The notes beneath the pieces are model-generated. The model was not told the origin of the DNA. It made no database searches and saw only the letters and a program-made list of their open reading frames with translations. Position numbers and translations under genes: made by a program. DNA of 64,000 bases from Candidatus Kapaibacterium sp. (GTDB lineage Bacteria > Bacteroidota > Ignavibacteria > Kapaibacteriales > UBA4661): positions 91,662 through 155,661 of the forward strand of contig JALONG010000021.1 of the NCBI GenBank assembly GCA_025455065.1, in the 5' to 3' direction. Of the stretch, positions 47,501 through 53,788 are shown one piece after another. The first letter of the stretch is position 1; each line of letters begins with the position of its first letter.

Positions 47501-47733
47501 TGCTTGCACCTGCGGCAACGTCTCCCTCAATCGGCAAAGCCACGCCAAGCATGATCCCAAGCGGCTCGGAAGCAGATGACGACAATTTGCTTTCGATTGA
47601 CGACGCGCAAAAAGAGCATATTCTCCGCGCAATGGAACTGACGGGCGGCAACAAGACTAAAGCCGCAGAAATGCTCAAAATCAAGCGTACAACCTTGCTT
47701 GCGCGGATGAAGAAATTTGGCTTGATGCCGTAG
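44539..47733 (+). CDS. Pseudokinase-STAND ATPase-degenerate NtrC-Fis regulator
   Basis: A 1064-aa cytoplasmic protein with an unusual domain order. Residues about 25-280 have a Ser/Thr kinase fold: the APE-type YAAPEL at about 188 and DARADLYSIGITLYEVITG are clear, but the HRD loop reads LCLSPASV and DFG reads LDEW, so it is a pseudokinase. Residues 285-620 are a STAND-type ATPase (Walker A GEPGLGKT near 331, Walker B TLFLVDD). A Pro/Lys/Glu-rich linker (640-720) with APKELAPKEL repeats follows. Residues 725-960 match a sigma54-activator AAA domain (GGMILLDEIS near 815) that has lost Walker A (YGSEREG) and the GAFTGA loop (GTGTAKG). A Fis-type helix-turn-helix (GGNKTKAAEMLKIKRTTLLARMKK) ends the protein. 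ATG at 44539; ATG at 44584 is an alternative. It lies 27 bases before the next gene. Confidence 0.85.
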   Translation: MTIFLTQQPSLIAKIMTHPVSFTNARYTNLQTLNLTEHSHLLRSFDTERNEHVLLRVFRTSNEAEQSYILTEAAALAKLASPHIATLYDVNITAHNEPYIAFENLQHIPLDTVPHAQFTTPQFIVQMAASLLSALAPLHAQMRALLCLSPASVRLADEESPVARIALDEWRPIAGGEIARSIYGAHNQYAAPELALQLPPDARADLYSIGITLYEVITGQSFNEMVMVDSAGMLSHLVLKSLRDHAPALPDALVQWIYALLERDRSMRFFSVREALDYLAAHGLLPSEIVSGIEASPVSIIPVNAIGMETAFAAVVNVQSPFVEAPVLEISGEPGLGKTMLLRSLLQSRMQSTTLLRHKIVYAAAKSTHALPEQIAAALAKQEPTLFLVDDTEQMPENARLRAKDLLAQEDTLLAGIRLVATHRSQLPRLATKPTMLTLTHFSASSVPLFCTELLGRCAFTPEFYRNLYAQTKGHPLTLALVVRGMVRNGVVKRRNRIWTHEDSVQTVDFTPLSPGAAAIEEIRSLQTDAQTIMCAVAAIVRVTEDATGTSPEQTPFPVSLHLLAEMLDTSTQSALRRLLPLIFDGYVHLHNSAIEWTHEIFRETAQNVLPSEELQHFEALAQGLLQHRFSHTIPPKTAPNLAPKELAPKELVPKQRISKELTPSSPEQDAPQPKPQVIPHAQGMSETPALMEAPTQASEETTTPQTIEAQTILPENMHQHQPQSALPLFFVGTSSATALFRKNVELAAQHDVPCLIESVYGSEREGIAAYIHAHSLRRNRPFHTISCTDFDALELEEYLFGTGTAKGLFAASEGGMILLDEISAVPTTLQTRLARFSQAQRKHNKALPAPARQPANHDVRLLVGFTISGGIRADAAMRSGVVANELFFAFSGMRVVVPSLAERPQDAPLLAEAYCLAIGEEYGIPFVPRQIPSAFWNNFATKSWIADTTELEANCRSLVLQFDASRADASLQSLSEAIFSSASMPTLLAPAATSPSIGKATPSMIPSGSEADDDNLLSIDDAQKEHILRAMELTGGNKTKAAEMLKIKRTTLLARMKKFGLMP

Positions 47734-47760
47734 TTTTCAGATAGTTATCGAATCAATACC

Positions 47761-49128
47761 ATGTTCCCAAACGCGCAAGAATCCATGCAGCCCCAAACCA
47801 TTATCATCCTCGAAACCGAAGGAACGACGCACTCGAACCTCTATCCGTTCAATATCCTGCACCCAAGTTTCGAGGTGCGGTGCGGCGCATTGCGGTTATT
47901 TGAAAAAGTGCAAGCCCGTTTTCCCGCATCAAATCTCGTTTTTCATGCCGAAGCGCCGGAACGCGCATTGCATCTGGCTTCCTTTCGTGCGCGATTTGGT
48001 TTCGGGGAAACGGCATCGCCTGAGAACACAGGAAATATCCTTGTTCTGGACGGAAATGTGATAATGAATGAAACGCTTATAACAAGCCTCAAAGCCGCTT
48101 GGGAACAGACTTCGCAGCACCTCAGCACAAACGCAATTCTTCGTTTCACCAACAATGGAACATCATTTGCCGCATATATTCCCGAAGGTGCGTTACCCAA
48201 AGACAGTTTGACTGAAGGTTCTGCAACGCAAGCACAGATGCGGGATACAGCGAATTTTGGCAGCAACATTTACGACAATGCTGTTCACGTTGCTATCCCC
48301 GAAATCAAGCAAATACGGTATTTGTGGGACGCTTTGGCGTATAATGCCGCCGCGATTGAGGATGATGCACAACTCCTCCAAACAAGCAAACAAGGGGCTT
48401 ATACGCCTTTTTCCGAAGTATTGACTGCGCCGGGTGTTTTTGCATTGAACGCAGAAAATATCCTCATTAGCGAAGGAGTGCAGATAGCGCCCTGCGTCGT
48501 GCTGGATGCCCGCAAAGGCGCGATAATTCTTGGTCGGAATGTGGAAATTCAGCCACACGTGAGCATCGTCGGACCGTGCTTTGTGGGCGATGATGTGCTG
48601 ATAAAAGCAGGGACGAGGATTTACGAGGGAACATCGCTCGGTGCGGCATCAAAGGTGAGCGGCGAGATAAAAAACACGATTTTTCAAGGCTTCGGCAACA
48701 AGCAGCACGATGGGTGTTTGGGGTATTCGTTCATCGGAGAATGGGTGAATTTGGGCGCGGGGACGGACGTGTCGGATTTGAAAAATAATTACAGCACGAT
48801 TCGCGTTCGCTTTTCGCCTGACAAAGCGCAAGAAATCTCGACCGGCAAAACGTCGCTCGGTTTACTTGCCGGAGACCACACCAAAAGCGCCATTAACACT
48901 TCCTTCAATACCGGCACGGTAACAGGCGTGAGCGCGAATGTGTTCGACGGTGCGCCTGACAAATACGTTGCATCCTTTTCATGGGGGGGACAGCCCGATT
49001 CGCCGCTTTTCGACGAAGAAAAAGCCATAGAACTCGCACGAACAGTGATGTCGCGGCGAAAGCGGGAATTATTGCCGGAGGAAGAAGCGCTGTTGAGGCG
49101 AGAATATCATCACCGCCCAGCAAAATAA
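47761..49128 (+). CDS. GlmU-like sugar nucleotidyltransferase/left-handed beta-helix protein
   Basis: A 455-aa protein of the Bacteroidota GlmU-like family. The N-terminal part (about 10-230; IIILETEGTTHSNLYPFNILHPSFEVRCG) is a diverged nucleotidyltransferase-like region without the GxGxRxxP loop. The C-terminal part (about 250-430) is a left-handed beta-helix of hexapeptide repeats (IAPCVVLDARKGAIILGRNV, IKNTIFQGFGNKQHDGCLGYSFIGEW, NLGAGTDVSDLKNNY). The GNKxHDGxLGxSxxGEWxNLGAGT signature is typical of this family. The exact substrate is unknown; cell-envelope sugar activation is the usual guess. ATG at 47761. Its last 19 bases overlap the convergent PAP2 gene. Confidence 0.8.
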   Translation: MFPNAQESMQPQTIIILETEGTTHSNLYPFNILHPSFEVRCGALRLFEKVQARFPASNLVFHAEAPERALHLASFRARFGFGETASPENTGNILVLDGNVIMNETLITSLKAAWEQTSQHLSTNAILRFTNNGTSFAAYIPEGALPKDSLTEGSATQAQMRDTANFGSNIYDNAVHVAIPEIKQIRYLWDALAYNAAAIEDDAQLLQTSKQGAYTPFSEVLTAPGVFALNAENILISEGVQIAPCVVLDARKGAIILGRNVEIQPHVSIVGPCFVGDDVLIKAGTRIYEGTSLGAASKVSGEIKNTIFQGFGNKQHDGCLGYSFIGEWVNLGAGTDVSDLKNNYSTIRVRFSPDKAQEISTGKTSLGLLAGDHTKSAINTSFNTGTVTGVSANVFDGAPDKYVASFSWGGQPDSPLFDEEKAIELARTVMSRRKRELLPEEEALLRREYHHRPAK

Positions 49129-50054
49129 ACCGTCACCCCAAGCCCCGTCAGCGTCGGATAAATCAACACCTGCTGCCCTGTGGAAACAGCGTTTATGCGC
49201 TGCCGTTCCAAATGCGTTACCAAAAGCCCTGCACCCGCACCAATAGCCGCTCCCAAGACCACATCCGAAGCCCAATGCTGCGTGTGATAAAGCCTTGAAA
49301 CGGCGGTTAATCCCGCCAAGGCATACAACCCCGCACCAATCCAAGGGTTGCCGATACGCTCTGCCAACACCGCCGACATGGCAAACGCCACCGTTGCGTG
49401 TCCCGACGGGAAAGCCATGCGGCTGTCGGTAATCTGCACAGGACGAAACGCAAACGCACCCTCTTCCAAATACGGACGACTGCGCCCGAAGAGCGCTTTA
49501 AGCGTGATGTTAAGCGCCCCGCCGAAAGCAAGCGCTTCCAACGCCAAACGTCCCGTAACGCGGACATCGGGGTTTTGCGCCGCTAAACCAACCACATACA
49601 ATCCCGCACCAATACTGCCGCTCACCCACAGTTCCCCGTACAACCGCCCTATTTCTGCGGCTGTTCCAACGACGGATGTTCCGCCAGCTGCGGAACGATT
49701 GCGAAGCATAACGCTGTTGATTGATTCATCCAATGGCAAAAGCGAAGCCGATGCTCCCAGTGTTCCTGCGGCAAGCAGCCAATCTTTTGCTTGAAAACGC
49801 AAGGGCGCAGTGAAGTACATTCCCGCATCATTCAATGCGTGGCGAAAATCTTGGAGGATGATTGTACCGATGTCCGCTTGAGCAGGCTGCATCACTTGTT
49901 CAGCAGACACAAGCGTCGGTGAAAGAGTGTCTCGCAGCGATGTAGATTGCGCCTTGCACAGCGTATAAGTTACTATGAGAAACACTGCAATAACGGCGTA
50001 AAGATGCGCACCTGTTGTTGGGGCTACATTCAAAAAAAGTCTTGTATTACTCAT
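49110..50054 (-). CDS. PAP2-family membrane phosphatase
   Basis: A 314-aa phosphatidic acid phosphatase type 2 enzyme. The three-part active site is complete: KALFGRSRPY (KxxxxxxRP), FPSGHA (PSGH) and SRLYHTQHWASDV (SRxxxxxHxxxD). It has an N-terminal hydrophobic helix (17-34) and several membrane segments in the C-terminal half. Possible substrates are undecaprenyl pyrophosphate or other lipid phosphates; the sequence does not decide. ATG at 50054. It is convergent and overlapping with the GlmU-like gene, and divergent from the Nudix gene at 50189. Confidence 0.9.
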   Translation of the reverse strand: MSNTRLFLNVAPTTGAHLYAVIAVFLIVTYTLCKAQSTSLRDTLSPTLVSAEQVMQPAQADIGTIILQDFRHALNDAGMYFTAPLRFQAKDWLLAAGTLGASASLLPLDESINSVMLRNRSAAGGTSVVGTAAEIGRLYGELWVSGSIGAGLYVVGLAAQNPDVRVTGRLALEALAFGGALNITLKALFGRSRPYLEEGAFAFRPVQITDSRMAFPSGHATVAFAMSAVLAERIGNPWIGAGLYALAGLTAVSRLYHTQHWASDVVLGAAIGAGAGLLVTHLERQRINAVSTGQQVLIYPTLTGLGVTVYFAGR

Positions 50055-50188
50055 AAAATCTGGGGTTGATGAATGTTCTGTGCAAGGTGAAGTGCAAGTG
50101 TACGCACAATTACGATGAATTTGCTATATTCCTGCTCAGGCGTTCAGCGCCCAAAATATGTTTCAAGCCTTACAGCACAAAAAAAATT

Positions 50189-50677
50189 ATGACCACCACG
50201 TTTGCCGTCCGCATTATTCAAGTTCACGTCGCTCGACGCGAGGACTCGTCCGGTGTTTGGCGCTTTCTGGCGCTGCGGCGCTCTGCCGATGAAATAGTCT
50301 TTCCGAATATTTGGCAAGTCGTAACGGGAAGCATGGAGGAAGGCGAAACCCCACAAGAAACCGCTTTCCGCGAACTTCAGGAAGAAACGGGCTTGATTGT
50401 GAAGGAACTGTGGGTGCTGCCGTTTGTGGGGAATTATTTCGATACCGTGCGGAATGTGATGAATTTTGTGCCGTGTTTTGGTGCGGTCGTGGAAAGCACC
50501 GCAGAAGTGCAAATATCCAACGAACACAGTGATTATGCTTGGCTCACGATGGCGGAATTGCAAGAACGCCTCGTTATTCCTTCGCACAAAGAAGCGTGTG
50601 AGCATTTTTACCGGAGTATTTTGCTGCCGATGGAACGTGGGGAAACGCCTGTATTTGTGAGAGTTCTCGGTGATTAA
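50189..50677 (+). CDS. Nudix hydrolase
   Basis: A 162-aa Nudix enzyme starting at ATG 50189 (MTTTFAVRIIQVHVARRE); an ORF reaching back to 50066 is an extension without support. The Nudix box is complete, GSMEEGETPQETAFREL then QEETGL. The layout (IIQVHVAR, WRFLALRRS, WQVVTGSMEEGE, NFVPCFGAVVES) resembles dihydroneopterin-triphosphate or dATP pyrophosphohydrolases. The substrate remains open. It is convergent with the hicBA pair, with only five bases between stops. Confidence 0.85.
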   Translation: MTTTFAVRIIQVHVARREDSSGVWRFLALRRSADEIVFPNIWQVVTGSMEEGETPQETAFRELQEETGLIVKELWVLPFVGNYFDTVRNVMNFVPCFGAVVESTAEVQISNEHSDYAWLTMAELQERLVIPSHKEACEHFYRSILLPMERGETPVFVRVLGD

Positions 50678-50682
50678 AAAAA

Positions 50683-50928
50683 TTATCGTTTATGAAAATC
50701 GTTGAGCAGTTGTCCGAAACGCTCATTATCAAGTCGGAGGTCGTGATGAATTATTTTGTGCATTGTGCCAACGGGAAGAGCATTATTGCCATGTACAGCA
50801 ACTGTCGTTATACGACCATCCACATGGCGCAAACGGTGATGCGAGCCTTTTATCCGCACGACAACGAATCCCAACTATTCAAGAAATTTGAGCATTTCTT
50901 TTCCTGTAAGTACGGGACTTTTAGGCAT
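50683..50928 (-). pseudogene. hicA: HicA-type toxin gene interrupted by an amber codon
   Basis: From ATG at 50928 the frame reads MPKSPVLTGKEMLKFLE, then TAG (codon 18, plus-strand 50875-50877), then LGFVVVRIKGSHHRLRHVDG, and so on to the stop at 50683. Ignoring the TAG gives 81 aa, the normal HicA size, with the double-stranded RNA-binding fold and catalytic His in GSHHRL, plus VAVHGNNALPVGTMHKIIHHD. No other defect is seen. The ATG overlaps the hicB stop by eight bases. The amber may be a true inactivating mutation, a sequencing error or, less likely, suppressed. Restart at a downstream codon would lose the first helix. Confidence 0.8.
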
Positions 50929-51148
50929 GAGCAGCGACCTCAATATCGCGAACACCAACGAAAATATTTCTTGAATATGGCTCTTCTGCTTGCTCCTCAA
51001 GGCACATCTCAATCACCTCACGAATGTTTTTCATTGCCTCGTCAAGTGTTGCACCAAAGGAATGACACGCAGGAAACGACGGACAAGAGACGATAAATAC
51101 GCCGTTTTCGTCGAGTTCAACGATGACCGGAAAATGCTGATTGTTCAT
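50921..51148 (-). CDS. hicB: HicB-type antitoxin
   Basis: A 75-aa protein of the partial-RNase-H-fold HicB family: PVIVELDENGVFIVSCPSFP, the turn SFGATLDEAMKNIREVIEMCLEE, then a short C-terminal strand. It lacks a separate HTH or ribbon-helix-helix tail, as in the short HicB forms. ATG at 51148. It precedes and overlaps the interrupted hicA, the reverse of the classic hicA-hicB order but known in other bacteria. It normally neutralises HicA and represses the operon; here the toxin is probably dead. Confidence 0.85.
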   Translation of the reverse strand: MNNQHFPVIVELDENGVFIVSCPSFPACHSFGATLDEAMKNIREVIEMCLEEQAEEPYSRNIFVGVRDIEVAAHA

Positions 51149-51213
51149 GGTAGTTGAGTTGTTTGTTGATTCACAAAATACACTTTTTACGTGAGGCTCT
51201 CAAGGTTTCCTGC

Positions 51214-53550
51214 TCAATGCCGCACCACAAAAGAACGCACCGTTACGCCTTTCTCCGTTGCAATACGGCAGGAATACACGCCGCTGACAAAATTACTCGC
51301 ATCCAACATCACCGTTACGTTGCCCTCCTGCTCTTGGGCGTTCACAAGCGTCGTCACCATGCGCCCTGCTGCATCATGCAGCGTGATTGTTACAGGCTCT
51401 TTTTTCGGCAGAACGTAATTGATGTACCCAACATTACCGACGGGATTCGGATAAAAGCCCAGAAGCATGATGTGGTCTTGTGTTGTGGGCTTTTTCGTCG
51501 GCATTTGTTCTTCGCTTATCATCTGTGACGCAGAACCGTTAGGCTGCGATGCCGCCAGAAGCGTGGTGCGAAGCGGTCTTGCGGGTGCTGGAATTGCTTG
51601 CTGCGCCTTTGGTGGTGCGGGGGTATTGGTGCGCGTGAGATTGCTTTGCCCATTCACGGTGAAAAATCCCCCGCCAAAGCGCTCCCGCCATGAAGGCACA
51701 AGAATCGTATCCACAAACCAATAATCGCCTTGCGCTCGCTCCGGTGTGATGTCCAAAATCGTGTAGCCGTGGTCGGTCAAATTGATATTTTTCAAATGAC
51801 GATTTTGCTCACGCAGCGCATCGCCCAAAATGTTCAGAAGTTCGTACGTATCTCGCTGTGCCATGTTTTCGGCAAATGCCTCGCGCTGCGGACTTGGGAA
51901 ACCCAGTGTCCGCATGGCAGAATTTATCACGCCGAACAAGCCGCCCGAAACGTTTTCATCAAAATTCCCCGACGAAATGCTTGCGCACATAAACTCGACT
52001 GCCGCCGCGCCTTGTCCTGTTGCGGGATTGTAACGCGCCGTGTTTGCGGCTTCAGTCGTTACGTCCATCGCAAATGCGGTGTGAAAATCGCCCGTTGCAA
52101 TAACTATGTTACGGATATTGTTGCGCGTAATCGTGTCAATAATCCTGTTTCGCTCCGCAGGGTAATTCGTCCACACATCGCCATAAAACGCCTCTTGCAG
52201 CGTGTTCATCAGCGTTGGGGCGAGAAAACTCAAAATCAGCGAATAGCGCCTAACCCTGTCCATATCTACTCTGTCCACGACAATCGGGGCAAACATTACT
52301 TGATTGCCCAGCACCTTCCACGTTGCGCGAGAAGCCCGCAAACCGCCTGTGAGCCACGCAAATTGCCTTGCGCCGAGCATCGTGCGATTGGGCTTGTTGA
52401 TAGAATCTTTCGAGGCTTGCGGGGCGGAGGGCAGAACGTTAATAACCTGCGCTTCGCGCCCTTCCAAGCGGGTGTCGAGCATAAACAAATCCACCAAATT
52501 CCCCCACGCAAATTGGCGGTAAATAATCGTATCGGCGTTCTCCCGCGTGGGAAGCCATTCGTAGGCGACGCGCTTCGAGATTGCCTTGCGCACATCCCAG
52601 CGCCCTTCGGTTGCGGGTTGGTGATTTTCCGCGCCATTCATGTAGGAATCATTCGTGGATTCGTGGTCGTCCCAAACGTGAATCATCGGGTGTTGCTGGT
52701 GCAAACGGCGCAAGTTCTCGTCTAAGCGGTATTGGCTGTACCGTGTGCGATAATCCGCAAGCGACACAATCTCATTTGTCGGCTCACTCGTGCGCCCGAT
52801 ACGCTTACCCGTTCTACCGCCGTAGGAGGTTTCCGAGGCGTTGTATTCGTAAATGTAATCGCCCAAATGCAGCACCGCGTCTAGGTCGTTGCGGTCTGCA
52901 ATGCGCCCGTAAGCATTAAAAAAACCGTGCGGATAACTGCTGCACGAGGTAACAACAAAGCGCACCTGACGCACCGTAGCATTTGCCGCCGGAAGCGTTT
53001 TCGTACGCCCTACAAGCGAATTTGCGCCTTCCGCCGTGAAGACATAATAATACGTCCTGTCCGGCAGCAAGCCGCTTACATCCACTTTCACCGTGTAATC
53101 ACGCTCAGGCGTTGTGGTGAATGTTCCCGTTGTAACGACGTTTTGCATCGCCGTATCAGTCGCAACCCGCCACCGCACTTGCACGGGACCATCAACCATA
53201 GGCGTAACCCGCGTCCAGATGATAACGCGGTCGGGCAAAGGGTCACCTGAGGCAACACCGTGATAAAAGGGGCGCAGCGTGGGGTCGAGTGCCGTTAATT
53301 CGGCTTCCCCTTTGCGTTTGGATTGAATCACCATCACATTTTCCGCCAAATGCGTGTCTTCACGCGGTGTGCCGTGCTTTTTATCCAAAAAGCGCACCAG
53401 AGGAAGGTTTTTGAGCTGTTCGGGCGTAAGCCGCTTGAAATCGGCTTCGGTGGGCGTAGTGGGTGAAGCGTTAGGTTTTGTGCGGTCTTGAGCGAAAACT
53501 GAGAAAAAAAGTGAGACCGTGAGAATACTGGTGATTATAGAAAAGCGCAT
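51214..53550 (-). CDS. T9SS-secreted PhoD-like phosphatase
   Basis: A 778-aa alkaline phosphatase D-family metallophosphoesterase. ATG at 53550 (MRFSIITSILTVSLFFSVFAQ, signal peptide 1-21); a GTG nine codons upstream is less likely. A PhoD N-terminal domain (about 100-200; FYHGVASGDPLPDRVIIWTRVTP) is followed by the catalytic domain: FVVTSCSSYPHGFFNAYGRI, LHLGDYIYEY, HVWDDHESTNDSY and ATGDFHTAF, which hold the metal ligands. The C-terminal 80 residues are a T9SS sorting domain (LGFYPNPV, HDAAGRMV, VSGVYSCRI). It probably releases phosphate from esters outside the cell, or from teichoic acid or phospholipid substrates. It is monocistronic. Confidence 0.9.
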   Translation of the reverse strand: MRFSIITSILTVSLFFSVFAQDRTKPNASPTTPTEADFKRLTPEQLKNLPLVRFLDKKHGTPREDTHLAENVMVIQSKRKGEAELTALDPTLRPFYHGVASGDPLPDRVIIWTRVTPMVDGPVQVRWRVATDTAMQNVVTTGTFTTTPERDYTVKVDVSGLLPDRTYYYVFTAEGANSLVGRTKTLPAANATVRQVRFVVTSCSSYPHGFFNAYGRIADRNDLDAVLHLGDYIYEYNASETSYGGRTGKRIGRTSEPTNEIVSLADYRTRYSQYRLDENLRRLHQQHPMIHVWDDHESTNDSYMNGAENHQPATEGRWDVRKAISKRVAYEWLPTRENADTIIYRQFAWGNLVDLFMLDTRLEGREAQVINVLPSAPQASKDSINKPNRTMLGARQFAWLTGGLRASRATWKVLGNQVMFAPIVVDRVDMDRVRRYSLILSFLAPTLMNTLQEAFYGDVWTNYPAERNRIIDTITRNNIRNIVIATGDFHTAFAMDVTTEAANTARYNPATGQGAAAVEFMCASISSGNFDENVSGGLFGVINSAMRTLGFPSPQREAFAENMAQRDTYELLNILGDALREQNRHLKNINLTDHGYTILDITPERAQGDYWFVDTILVPSWRERFGGGFFTVNGQSNLTRTNTPAPPKAQQAIPAPARPLRTTLLAASQPNGSASQMISEEQMPTKKPTTQDHIMLLGFYPNPVGNVGYINYVLPKKEPVTITLHDAAGRMVTTLVNAQEQEGNVTVMLDASNFVSGVYSCRIATEKGVTVRSFVVRH

Positions 53551-53788
53551 AAATATTGGGGTTTGACGTGGAAACACGTTTTATCGGTGCAATAAAGGAT
53601 AGAACGGGAAGTTGTATGCGCCACAAAGCTAGTAAAAAAGCGCTTTGTAGCAAAATTCTCCGCCGATTTTTCATATTATCCATTCATAATGTGAAGCATA
53701 ATACTCAGGTAAAACCTTAACCGTAATTTTGTGAAGACAGACAGATAAGATTCACCATGACAAATTGTTCTACCTTTCTCATGTTACA

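Noticed and set aside
50692..51096. Plus-strand open frame of 134 codons
   Set aside because: It lies antisense to hicB and the interrupted hicA, whose motifs are clear; the translation resembles nothing.
53724..53731. TAATTTTG box upstream of the HBM chemoreceptor
   Set aside because: It fits TAnnTTTG, but no TTTG lies 17-23 bases upstream, so I do not call a promoter.
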